A stretch of DNA of 24,166 nt. Origin: Armatimonas sp043757465 (GTDB lineage Bacteria > Armatimonadota > Armatimonadia > Armatimonadales > Armatimonadaceae). The stretch spans positions 1 through 24,166 of the forward strand of contig NZ_JAYVPL010000065.1 of NCBI RefSeq assembly GCF_043757465.1, written 5' to 3'. Numbering within the stretch: the first letter of the stretch is position 1; each line of letters starts with the position of its first letter. Position numbers and translations under genes: made by a program. The notes beneath the pieces were generated by a model. The model did not search any database, was not told the DNA's origin, and saw nothing but the letters and a program-made list of their open reading frames with translations. This document shows positions 15,081 through 23,291 of the stretch, piece after piece.

Positions 15081-15749
15081 TTAAAAGTTCCTCGCGAAAG
15101 CGATTCCAAATCGCTTGTTGAACGCCGCGATGAGGCTGATGCTCTCGCCGCGCTTGCTGAACCACGAGAGCGTGGTGTGGCCATACTTACCATCGCACAT
15201 CGGCAGGAGCACCAGATCGTCACGCAGGCCGATACTCGCACCAAACGGGGTGAGAATCTCCTTGCCAAACTCCGAGTAGGACAGCCCGATATACGGCGCG
15301 ACACGGCCCGATTCGCCGCCGAGCTGCTTCTGCGCGGAGACAAAGTAGCTCATGCCGTAGGGGGTGCCGATCCTGTCGCTGGAGAAGCCCGCCACGATCC
15401 CTGGCTTGCTTTCTGTCTCGGCCTGAATAAAGTAGTTTCCTACCGGATTTACCTTCTCCTTAGGCGCATTAGGGTTGTACTCCACCCCGACTTGGAAGCG
15501 CGGCGAAACCCGTCCCGTGAGAGTCGTGCGCCAGCGGGGGCGCTGTTGCACGGAGTCCACGTAGCGCTGGGAGAACTGATACTTTCCTTGAATGCCGCTC
15601 GCACGGAGCGGTGAGCCTTCGCCCGGTCAGCCCGTTCATGGGGGAAGAGTCGAGCGGAGCTTATCCTTGATGGACTGGCTTCCCGACTCCTGCCCCCACA
15701 CTGGAGCGACGAGAAGAAGGCTGGCAAGAAACAAAAGTGGTGCTTTCAT
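15081..15749 (-). pseudogene. Beta-barrel-like exported protein gene with two in-frame TGA codons
   Basis: ATG 15749 opens a frame with a good signal peptide (MKAPLLFLASLLLVAPVWGQ) and 37 codons, then meets TGA at 15636-15638 and again at 15627-15629. The same frame continues without further stops for 181 codons to TAA 15081-15083, reading IQGKYQFSQRYVDS and then alternating strands such as GNYFIQAETESKPGIVAGF, and ends in phenylalanine (FGIAFARNF), as outer-membrane barrels do. The reading frame is kept exactly, so substitutions rather than indels broke it, or the TGAs are read through. The start overlaps the arsR stop by 4 bp and the end lies 1 bp before the YHS-TlpA gene. The family is not recognised. 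Confidence 0.6.
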
Positions 15750-16057
15750 TTTCCGCTCACGAAGCCCGCGATGGCGGCGAGTGCCTCGGTCTTGACTTTG
15801 CAGTAGACGATGCGTCCGCGCTTCTCGGTTTCGATGAGGCCCGCCTCGCGCAGCTCGTTGAGGTGATGGGTAAGGGTGCTGGGAGCGCAGGGCACCTGGC
15901 AGCGAATGGCGCAGGCTGCCGTTCCATCGCATGAGCCACAGCACTGCCCCGAGTCGGCTTGGTAGCCGCAGGTAGGGCCACAGCAGCGGATGCAGTTGTA
16001 GACCGCGAGCCGGGTCGGGTCAGAGAGCGCTTTGAAGATCGCGGCGACATCGAGCAT
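15746..16057 (-). CDS. ArsR/SmtB-family metal-sensing repressor with Cys-rich insert
   Basis: The 103-residue winged-helix protein opens with FKALSDPTRLAVY, typical of ArsR repressors, and has the recognition region PSTLTHHLNELREAGLIETE and wing RGRIVYCKV. Between them, residues 22-57 hold ten cysteines (C22, C25, C26, C30, C39, C40, C43, C49, C53, C57), far more than the usual ELCVC site; C86 is the eleventh. This suggests a thiolate site for a soft metal such as Cu(I), Hg, Cd or arsenite, or a zinc knuckle. Such repressors leave the DNA when metal binds. A matching palindrome lies 12 bases upstream of the start. It sits in the middle of the block it probably controls. Confidence 0.92.
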   Translation of the reverse strand: MLDVAAIFKALSDPTRLAVYNCIRCCGPTCGYQADSGQCCGSCDGTAACAIRCQVPCAPSTLTHHLNELREAGLIETEKRGRIVYCKVKTEALAAIAGFVSGK

Positions 16058-16068
16058 GGGTGAAACCT

Positions 16069-16084
16069 TTCGATAAGTGTCGAA
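16069..16084. promoter_or_regulatory. Putative ArsR operator, site 1
   Basis: TTCGATAAGTGTCGAA is an inverted repeat with arms TTCGA and TCGAA around six bases. It lies between the predicted -10 box and the arsR-like start codon, where a bound repressor would block transcription. A site of identical arms and spacing stands before the first gene of the block (23645-23660). Confidence 0.65.
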
Positions 16085-16086
16085 TG

Positions 16087-16115
16087 ATTTTATCGCGAGA
16101 TACTCGCCCCTGCAA
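16087..16115 (-). promoter_or_regulatory. Possible internal promoter for arsR
   Basis: On the minus strand TTGCAG (16110-16115) and TAAAAT (16087-16092) are 17 bp apart. The -10 matches five of six consensus bases; the -35 is weak and overlaps the end of the upstream TolC-like gene. It would let the repressor and the second pump set be transcribed separately. Confidence 0.4.
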
Positions 16116-17415
16116 GCTGGTCGCCTGTGGCCCTTTTGAGCTTGTCCTGCGCCAATCCCGCCTGGAGTCTTGCTTGGATAACGGCACTCTCTGCTTTCAC
16201 CCTCACCGTCTGAGCGTCGAGAGCCTCCGTGAGTATGCTTCGTCCTGCCTCGTAGCGTAGCCGAGCGATACGGTAGCTCTCCTGCGCGGCGGTCAGTGCT
16301 ATCTGCGCCGTCTCGATGTTCTTTGTCGCCGCTTGGAGATCCAGCAAGGCAACTTGCACTTCCTGAGCAACCTGAAGCAGGACTCGCTCCTCCTCGGCTA
16401 CTTCCTTTCGGCGCATCGCCTCCATTGTGCGGCGCTCCGCCTGCTGAGTGCCACCCGTGACGAGCGGCACCGAGAGAGCAATACCAAACGTCGTCCCCGT
16501 AAAGCCCTTTTGCCCCCTTGCCGCCATCGAATCGCCCATCGCGAAAGCACTTACCTGGGGCCGATAGCCCCGCTTATTTGCCTCCAGCCCCGCGCTCGCG
16601 CCCTCGATTTTACGGCGCATAGCAAGCAGCTCAGGCCGCTGCTTCTCGGCTAAGAGTAAGAGTGCCGCGAGCTCTCCGGGAAGGGGGTTAGTGCCCTCTT
16701 TTATCTGCGTGAGTTCAAGTTTTGAGGCAGGGTGAATGCCCATGATCGTCTTGAGCTGCACGAGGGCGACCTGCTCGTCTTTCTCTGCGTTGGTGAGAGC
16801 TTGCCTTGCCTCCGCGACTTCGGCCTCACCCCGCTGGACAAAGAACGCGGGAATGCTGTCAGCCGCAAGCCGCGCACGATCCAGCTTCAAGCGCTCCTCG
16901 CTCTCGGTCAGATGGGGATTCGCTACACTGACCATTGCTCGTTTTGCCAGCACGTCGCGGAACGCCGTTCTCACCAGCAAGATGACCTCTTGGCGCACTA
17001 CTTCTCGCTCCGCACTAGAGGCATCTTGAAGTAGCGATGCCTGCCGAGTCAGCGCACCGAGCCGTCCCGATAGGTCCAGTGGAGCCATAAGCGCGACGTT
17101 CTGGTCGAAGAACGCACCTCGTGGCAAGCCCATCAGCATCTGCCCGCCGGGTGAAGAGACTATATTGCCGCTGCTCCCTCCCGCGAGGAAGGTACTCGCC
17201 GAGACTTGCAGTCGCTTCTGAGCTTTCGCCAAATCCACCCTGCCCGCTGCCGCTTCGACTTCCATACCTGCACTACGAATCACGGGGCTTTCCGTCAGCG
17301 CGATGGCAACTGCCTCGTCTATCGTCACCGCTCTGTCCACCACTTTACGGCCAGCAAGAAGGGACTCCGAACGCCCCGGAGCTGGGGCAGCGACAACCTG
17401 AACGATTCCGATCAT
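16090..17415 (-). CDS. TolC-type outer-membrane efflux protein of pump set 1
   Basis: The 441-residue protein has two OEP repeats: helices from VTIDEAVAIALTESPVIRSA (about 30-50) to about 210, and a second set containing GTTFGIALSVPLVTGGTQQA. The closing part (ESYRIARLRYEAGRSILTEA, then LDAQ) is the usual TolC-family ending. It should be the outer-membrane channel for the RND permease and adaptor upstream. ATG 17415 overlaps the permease stop by 4 bp (ATGA) with AGAGG upstream. The N-terminus MIGIVQVVAAPAPGRSES is only weakly hydrophobic and short for a signal peptide. Only about 30% of positions look shared with the other OEP gene by eye, so this is not a recent duplicate. Confidence 0.88.
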   Translation of the reverse strand: MIGIVQVVAAPAPGRSESLLAGRKVVDRAVTIDEAVAIALTESPVIRSAGMEVEAAAGRVDLAKAQKRLQVSASTFLAGGSSGNIVSSPGGQMLMGLPRGAFFDQNVALMAPLDLSGRLGALTRQASLLQDASSAEREVVRQEVILLVRTAFRDVLAKRAMVSVANPHLTESEERLKLDRARLAADSIPAFFVQRGEAEVAEARQALTNAEKDEQVALVQLKTIMGIHPASKLELTQIKEGTNPLPGELAALLLLAEKQRPELLAMRRKIEGASAGLEANKRGYRPQVSAFAMGDSMAARGQKGFTGTTFGIALSVPLVTGGTQQAERRTMEAMRRKEVAEEERVLLQVAQEVQVALLDLQAATKNIETAQIALTAAQESYRIARLRYEAGRSILTEALDAQTVRVKAESAVIQARLQAGLAQDKLKRATGDQLAGASISR

Positions 17416-20400
17416 TGGACTGCCTCTTCCTCTTCAGTGGGCGATGTTTCCCCATCGGTATCTGTCTTTTGCCACTGCCAGTCGCGGTTTAGGAACGTCT
17501 TGTTGAGCCAGCGGATGAAGTCGTCCACGTAGGTGTGCATGATGGGAATGTCGAAGAGCGAGAGCACCGTCCCGATGATCAGGCCACCACAAACCGCAGT
17601 GGCGAGCGGCTGGTAGGCATCAAGGCCGGTCTTAGGGGCGATGGCGACCGGGAGCAAGACCACCAGCGAGATTCCCGCTGTCATCAGGATGGGGCGTAGG
17701 CGCTCGGGACAAGCTTCGATAATCGCCTGGTCTCTGGGAATCCCTTTATCGCGGTACTTCATCACCAGGTCTATCAAGAGCACCGCTGTCGTGATGTCCA
17801 TGCCCGTCAGTACGATGGTGCCCAGAATCGAGACCGTGGAGAAGGCTTGATGGGCGATCCAAAGTGCTAGGAAGACACCCGCCAGCTCCAGCGGCAGGGA
17901 TGCCAGCATCTGGAGCGGCTGCAAGAATCCCCGAAACTGGATCACCAGCACTAGGTACATCAGGGCGAGTGAGAGCATCAGTCCGGCAAGCAGACGGCGG
18001 AAGCTGTCCATCATCTGGGTCATGTCCCCGCGCATCTCCATCCCGTAGCCGGGCGGGAAGTTCACCGGCGCAATGCCCAGCTTCTTGTTTCCCCCATAGG
18101 AGTTGGAGAGTAGGTTCATCACGACGTCCATCGAGGGCAGACTCCCGAGGCGGTAGTAGCCCGTCACCCCGATAACGCGCCGCAGGTTGTCATGCTCAAT
18201 GACTGTTGGCGAGATGGTGTGCTCCACGCTCGCCAGTGACTTCAGTGGGACGCTTCTGCCATCGGAAAGAGCAATGGGAAGGTTCTCTACGTCCTGCTCG
18301 CTCTCGTGCTGGTCGCCTTCTAGCCGTACCTGGATCGTGTTCTGCCGCTGGCCAGGCAACCTCCAGAAGTTCTCCGTCAGGCCGCCCCGGAGTGCGTAGT
18401 ACGCCTGCTCGGAGATCGCTGATGGAGAGAGTCCAACCTCTTGTGCCCTTTGCGGGTCTACTTTCACGTTCCAAGTGGGCAGTGCCAGGCTCCAAGTCGT
18501 GGCGGGCTGGAACATCTCAGGCATCTTGCCCGCAATAGCCCTCACCTCACTCCCGATCCGGTCGAGCTGGACTAAGTCCGGGCCATAGATATTGACGTGA
18601 ACCGGCGCGGCGGCAGTCGCCATAACATCGCTGCCCATCTCCTTGATCTGGAGGCGACGAATGCCGGGAATGGTGGTGAGCGCTTCTTTCTGCACACTGT
18701 CCAGTACGTCCCAGATGGTCTTCTTGCGCTGGTCTTTGTCGGAGAAGGTGAGCATCAGAGATGCTCCGTTGACCTGGGGCATCTGGTAGCCGGTGAAGAA
18801 GGGGGTCCAAGACTCGAACATGCTCTCCTGCCCGATTTCAATGCTGGTTTTCTCCAGCTCGGGGTGTTTTAAGAGTATCTTCTCCAGCTTCCCGACGGCC
18901 CGCTCCGTCTCGGCAAAGGAGGTGCCAGGAGCCATCTCTAAAAAGCCGTTTGCCTGCCCGACATCGGCCAGGGGCATCATCTCCGAGCCAATAAAGTAGT
19001 AGAAGGTGAAGCCGACTATCACAGTGGCAAGAACGCGAGCAAGGTTGGCGAACCGATGGCGTAACATCCAATAAATTGCCCGTCCATAGCCTTTTTCCAT
19101 GCGGGTGAGGCCGCGTTGAATCGGGTCAAGAACGATGTAGAGAAAGCGCAGTGCCGGATGCTTTCGGTCTTCTTCTCTTGCTGATTCGGGGCGAAGTAAC
19201 GTGGCGCAGAGGAGGGCAGTGAGGGTGAAGCTGACGAGCATCGAGGCGAGCAGCCCGAAGATCAGCGGCCAGACCAGCTCGACGAACATCAGGGCCGTGA
19301 TGCCTCCCGAGAAAAGCAGCGGCATGAGAGCGAGCACGATCATCAGGGTGGACGCGATGACGGCGACCCGCACCTCAGCGATTCCGTCAATGGTGGCGCT
19401 CTTGGGATTTTTGCCCATCTTGAGGTGCCGCTCGACGGCGTGAATATCAATAATCGAGTCGTCCACCAGCCGCCCAATGGAGAGCAGCAGACCAATAAGC
19501 GTGCCGCTGTTGAAGGTCATGCCAAACGGCAGCATGAGCAGAACCGCGAGTGCGAGCGACGTTGGCACGGTGATCATGGCGATGACGGTGCCGCGCCACT
19601 CACCAAGAAAGAAGAGGACGGCTAGAGCTGTGAGCAGCACGGCGAGTCCCAGCTCGTGCCAGACATTGTCGAAGAGGATGTCAACGAAATGTGCATTGTC
19701 GTAGGCGGTTTCAAAGTGCAGGCCAGGGTTCTCCGCCTCCATCTGCCTAACAACCGCCATGATCGCGGGAACGACCTGGGCACTACTGGCTCCAGGGTCT
19801 TGAACTACGGAAACCTCTATCGCGGGGATAACTTTGCCCGCCGTTCCTTTATCGTGCTGGACATAGTGATAGGCGCTACGCCGCTCCCAGTGTCCATCAA
19901 TGACACTTGCCACGTCGCGAATGTAAACCACATGGTTTGTGCCCATTGTGGAGGCTATCGGGTAGGCGAGAATGTCCTCTGCGGTGGCAGCTTGGCTATC
20001 AATGCGTACCGTGGCTTCCGTTGGCCCGCTCGTGGCAGTTCCCCCGGACTTTGCGACATTAAAGCGATCTATCGCCGCTTTTACATCGAGGATCGAGAGC
20101 CGGTACGCCGAGAGCTTGCGCCGGTCTACCGTCACCTGTAATTGCCTGCGGTAGCCCCCAAAGGGCACGACGGCGTGGACACTAGCAATGGTCTTGAGCC
20201 GCCGAATCACCTCGTTGTCGGCGAACTCACGCACCCGAGTCTCGTCCCAGCCCTCCTTAGGGTCGCCACGGAGCGCGAGTGAGACGACGGGTAGATTCAG
20301 CGGGTCAATCGGCACGACAAACGAGGGCTTCATGTTCGCCCCAGTGCTTGGCAGGCTCCCCTGAGTGACGTTCATCAAGGACTGAACATCGGTTGTTGCC

Positions 20401-20738
20401 CGCTGCATGTTGGTGCCGTAGGGGAACTCCAGCGTGACGATAGAGACGCCTTCCTGCGAGGTGGAGCGCACCGAGTGAACGCCTTTGACGGCGATCATCT
20501 GCTCCTCGATGGGCTTGGAGACTTGTAGCTCCATCTCGGGCGCGGAGAGTCCCGGCATCATGGTGACAACGCCCAGCATCGGCGACTCGACGTAGGGAGC
20601 GAAGCGGCGGGGCATGACCTTCGCCACCACGAACCCCGCCAGCGCGACGACAGCGACATAGAAGGCGATGATGGCGTAGGGGTGCTCGATGCTCCACCGA
20701 TGGATCAGATGAAGCGGATTGGTCTTAGGATTTTTCAC
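17412..20738 (-). CDS. RND efflux permease of pump set 1, atypical TM4
   Basis: Encodes 1108 residues from GTG 20738, which overlaps the adaptor's TGA (GTGA). An ATG at 20777 (1121 residues) would overlap it by 43 bp and is less likely. Layout is that of a full RND pump: TM1 (about 21-40), two large periplasmic loops, TM blocks at about 360-530 and 890-1080. TM4 reads GLLLSIGRLVDDSIIDIHAVE with D426-D427, D431 and E436. The paired Asp is the proton relay of drug-type pumps, while the following D and IHAVERH differ from both the CzcA (DFG...DGA...EN) and CusA patterns. The substrate is therefore open; copper or another soft metal is suggested by the cupredoxin-fused adaptor and Cys-rich neighbours. 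Confidence 0.92.
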   Translation of the reverse strand: MKNPKTNPLHLIHRWSIEHPYAIIAFYVAVVALAGFVVAKVMPRRFAPYVESPMLGVVTMMPGLSAPEMELQVSKPIEEQMIAVKGVHSVRSTSQEGVSIVTLEFPYGTNMQRATTDVQSLMNVTQGSLPSTGANMKPSFVVPIDPLNLPVVSLALRGDPKEGWDETRVREFADNEVIRRLKTIASVHAVVPFGGYRRQLQVTVDRRKLSAYRLSILDVKAAIDRFNVAKSGGTATSGPTEATVRIDSQAATAEDILAYPIASTMGTNHVVYIRDVASVIDGHWERRSAYHYVQHDKGTAGKVIPAIEVSVVQDPGASSAQVVPAIMAVVRQMEAENPGLHFETAYDNAHFVDILFDNVWHELGLAVLLTALAVLFFLGEWRGTVIAMITVPTSLALAVLLMLPFGMTFNSGTLIGLLLSIGRLVDDSIIDIHAVERHLKMGKNPKSATIDGIAEVRVAVIASTLMIVLALMPLLFSGGITALMFVELVWPLIFGLLASMLVSFTLTALLCATLLRPESAREEDRKHPALRFLYIVLDPIQRGLTRMEKGYGRAIYWMLRHRFANLARVLATVIVGFTFYYFIGSEMMPLADVGQANGFLEMAPGTSFAETERAVGKLEKILLKHPELEKTSIEIGQESMFESWTPFFTGYQMPQVNGASLMLTFSDKDQRKKTIWDVLDSVQKEALTTIPGIRRLQIKEMGSDVMATAAAPVHVNIYGPDLVQLDRIGSEVRAIAGKMPEMFQPATTWSLALPTWNVKVDPQRAQEVGLSPSAISEQAYYALRGGLTENFWRLPGQRQNTIQVRLEGDQHESEQDVENLPIALSDGRSVPLKSLASVEHTISPTVIEHDNLRRVIGVTGYYRLGSLPSMDVVMNLLSNSYGGNKKLGIAPVNFPPGYGMEMRGDMTQMMDSFRRLLAGLMLSLALMYLVLVIQFRGFLQPLQMLASLPLELAGVFLALWIAHQAFSTVSILGTIVLTGMDITTAVLLIDLVMKYRDKGIPRDQAIIEACPERLRPILMTAGISLVVLLPVAIAPKTGLDAYQPLATAVCGGLIIGTVLSLFDIPIMHTYVDDFIRWLNKTFLNRDWQWQKTDTDGETSPTEEEEAVQ

Positions 20739-23125
20739 TGTGCCACCAGCTTTCCCTTGAGCATGTTCATCCCGCATGCAAAAGCGATATCGCCCGCCTT
20801 CTTCGGTGTGAACGTGACGAGTGTTGGAATGTTAAGCGGGAGTTTCCGGTTGATGCCGTAGTCTGGGAAGAGGACTTCGGTGCCGCAGGTCTTGTCACTG
20901 GTTCGGGTGAAAGTCAGCTTGACGGGAACACCCACTTTCACCGAGATTGTCGCTGGTTCGTAGCCCTGCTCCGTGACCTGGATAGAGACTTCGTTCTTCG
21001 TCTGCATTTCGTCTTGGTGCTCGACTTGTGAAACCGCCTCGCCGTTCTTGAGATAGGTGGCTCCACTGACGACAACCCGCTGCCCTTCCGTCAAGCCGCT
21101 GATGATCTCGACCGTCTCCCAGCCAGCGACACCAAGCGTCACAGGAGTTCGCTTTACGCTAAATTGCCCTGGTCCGGCAGGCTCAGCAAGCCAGACGAAG
21201 GGCTTGGACTGCGTGCCGTACTGGATCGCACGAGTCGGCACTCTCAGGCTATCTTTCCGTGCGCCTGTCTCGATCTCGAAGGCGACATACTGCCCCGGTA
21301 AGAGCTTCCCGTCTGCGTTGGGGACGAGCGCCTCGACGATGCCCGTTCTTGCTACGGGGTCTACCTGCGGCGAAACCGAGGTGATCCGCGCCATTAGTGC
21401 CTTACCGCCGTTTCGTGGCTGGATACCCGCTGTGGTTCCAACCCGAATCTGTGCGAGGTCTGCCTCAGCTACGGTGGCTTGAAGGCGAAGGGGGCGTATT
21501 TCGGCGACTTTTAGTACCACCTGGCCGGGACTGACGAGCGTTCCCGGACTGACGAGCCGTTGGAGCACGACCCCGTCACTCTCTGCCCAAATCTCGGAGA
21601 AGCCCTGGTTAATCGTGGCAGCTTGCAGTGCCGCGCTCGCCTGATTCACCCCGCTCTGCGCCTGGTCAACTTTGCGCACCGCCGTCGTGACCGCTGCACC
21701 CGACGAGCGGACATGGGCGTTGTGAGCGGCCAATTCCGACTCCGCCATCACTACTTTCGCCCGCGCCGCCACAATCTGCGCCTCGGATTTGCGTCTACTT
21801 GACTGCGCGGCTTTCACCATCGCCGCCGCTTCGGAGAGCTTTGCAGTGGCCTGCTGAACCTTGGCATCGGCGCTCGCCGCCTGCGCCGTGTCGCGCTGAA
21901 GCTCTTCGCCTGAGATGGCTCCGGCATCATGAAGTTTTTTAGAGCGCTGTATCTGCTGTTGCCAGTAGGTCTGGTCAGCCCGAGTCGCTTGTAGCTCCGC
22001 CTGCGCTCCGGTCGTTTGAGATTCGGCGGCGATGAGGGCGGCTTCACTGCTTGCTTTCTCCTCTGTTGCGGACACGACCATGGCTTTGGCTTCATTGAGA
22101 GCGCCTTGCTTACCCGCGAGCTCTGCGTGGGCCAGGTGAACCTCCTGCTCCGCCTGCGCTTTTTCGGCTTGTGCAACCGCAACGCCTTGCCTCGCCATGC
22201 TCGCCATCGCCACTTTCTCGGCGGTCTGGGGGGCGCTCTGCCTTGTATCTAGCCGTGCGAGGAGCTGCCCCTTGCTCACCTTGTCGCCGGGATAGACCAG
22301 CACTTGCTGAAGAACGCCAGGAGCACGCGCCGCGATGTCCTGCTCGGTGAATCCTGCGGCGGTTCCAGCGGTTCGTAGCGTGCTGGTGATGCTGCCACGG
22401 GTGACGATGGCAAGCTCGACAGGAGTCGTTCCAGAGGGGGGCGGCATGTTGGTCATGTCGGCGGCTTGTGCGTCCATGGGAGTCATCGCGCCCGCTCGCC
22501 TCCAGTGCCCGACCACGTAGATTGCGGCGGCTGTCATGGCGGCAAGAAGCGCAAGTCCACCGAGCACCTGGCCGCTTAAGAGCGAGCGCAGATTAACCCT
22601 CTGGCCGGTCTTACGAACGCGGTAGAGCACGAAGCCAAGAGCTAGCAAGGCGAGTGCTATGCTGAGTAACTTGCCAACGGGAAACCCCGTCGTTGCTGTG
22701 GCTGCGGTATCGTCGCCCGTCTTGAAGGCGATCTTCGCGGTGGCTTTTCCCAGTGCCCCGGTGATCTGGATCGTGGACTCGTAGCCGCCTTCCATCGGGT
22801 ACTGTGCCGCGACCTGGTAAGTACCTGGCTGGCCTTCCTTGAGGCGTCCACTCTCCTCGCGCTCGCCCATACTCATCCCCGGCATCCCCGTGAGCGCGGT
22901 AACGGTGAGGCCACCAAGCGGCTTGCTGGAGGCATCGGTGATGGTGATGAGAAGCTGCCCTTTTCCGAGCGAGACGACCGACGGCGAGGTCACGACTTCC
23001 ACACGGTACGGACCCGCCTCAGCCTTTGGCCCGGCAAGAGCCGAAGTTGCAAGAAGCAGCAGAGCGGCGAAAAGCGAGACTGCTACTTTGTTGAAAGGAT
23101 ATGTTAGTTTCTTGAGGGAAGACAT
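20735..23125 (-). CDS. Multidomain RND adaptor: YtkA/FixH-like, membrane-fusion and cupredoxin domains
   Basis: The 796-residue protein is about twice the usual adaptor length. In order: signal peptide (about 1-31); a beta domain like YtkA/FixH (about 38-137) with a Met-rich MPGMSM (81-86); two TM helices (about 150-170 and 186-206); a linker with further Met (AMTPMDAQAADMTNMPPP); a membrane-fusion core with lipoyl half at about 262-294 (QDIAARAPGVLQQVLVYPGD), a long Ala- and Gln-rich hairpin to about 500 and barrel to about 690; and a C-terminal cupredoxin-like domain (about 710-796) with C747 in KTCGTEV and C784-G-M786-N-M788 as candidate copper ligands. It likely picks up Cu or similar in the periplasm and passes it to the pump. 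AGGAGA lies upstream of ATG 23125. Confidence 0.9.
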   Translation of the reverse strand: MSSLKKLTYPFNKVAVSLFAALLLLATSALAGPKAEAGPYRVEVVTSPSVVSLGKGQLLITITDASSKPLGGLTVTALTGMPGMSMGEREESGRLKEGQPGTYQVAAQYPMEGGYESTIQITGALGKATAKIAFKTGDDTAATATTGFPVGKLLSIALALLALGFVLYRVRKTGQRVNLRSLLSGQVLGGLALLAAMTAAAIYVVGHWRRAGAMTPMDAQAADMTNMPPPSGTTPVELAIVTRGSITSTLRTAGTAAGFTEQDIAARAPGVLQQVLVYPGDKVSKGQLLARLDTRQSAPQTAEKVAMASMARQGVAVAQAEKAQAEQEVHLAHAELAGKQGALNEAKAMVVSATEEKASSEAALIAAESQTTGAQAELQATRADQTYWQQQIQRSKKLHDAGAISGEELQRDTAQAASADAKVQQATAKLSEAAAMVKAAQSSRRKSEAQIVAARAKVVMAESELAAHNAHVRSSGAAVTTAVRKVDQAQSGVNQASAALQAATINQGFSEIWAESDGVVLQRLVSPGTLVSPGQVVLKVAEIRPLRLQATVAEADLAQIRVGTTAGIQPRNGGKALMARITSVSPQVDPVARTGIVEALVPNADGKLLPGQYVAFEIETGARKDSLRVPTRAIQYGTQSKPFVWLAEPAGPGQFSVKRTPVTLGVAGWETVEIISGLTEGQRVVVSGATYLKNGEAVSQVEHQDEMQTKNEVSIQVTEQGYEPATISVKVGVPVKLTFTRTSDKTCGTEVLFPDYGINRKLPLNIPTLVTFTPKKAGDIAFACGMNMLKGKLVAQ

Positions 23126-23189
23126 GGGATTTCTCCTGACGATGTCTGCACCATTCGAGTGTGGTGCGTGGGCGCGGACGAGCAGGCGC

Positions 23190-23291
23190 TAACCAGAAGG
23201 CGTAGCGCTAGATGTCAGGAGAGGGTGGGCGGGCCGCGTGGAGAATCGGGTGATGGGGGCGGGCCGCGATAGAGCGGCGTAACCAGAAGGC
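23190..23291. repeat. Partial duplication at the 3' end of the Cys-rich gene
   Basis: TAACCAGAAGGC occurs at 23190-23201 and 23280-23291 (90 bp apart), and GGGCGGGCCGCG at 23227-23238 and 23257-23268 (30 bp apart). The second pair encodes the two RGPP motifs of the protein at 23215. The first pair compares the coding sequence for LLVTP with a similar stretch just past the stop, suggesting an old tandem duplication. Confidence 0.5.

Noticed and set aside
15449..15727. Minus-strand frame joining the signal peptide region to the interrupted barrel gene by frameshift
   Set aside because: The signal peptide and the barrel part already share one frame, so no frameshift is needed; only the two TGA codons interrupt it.
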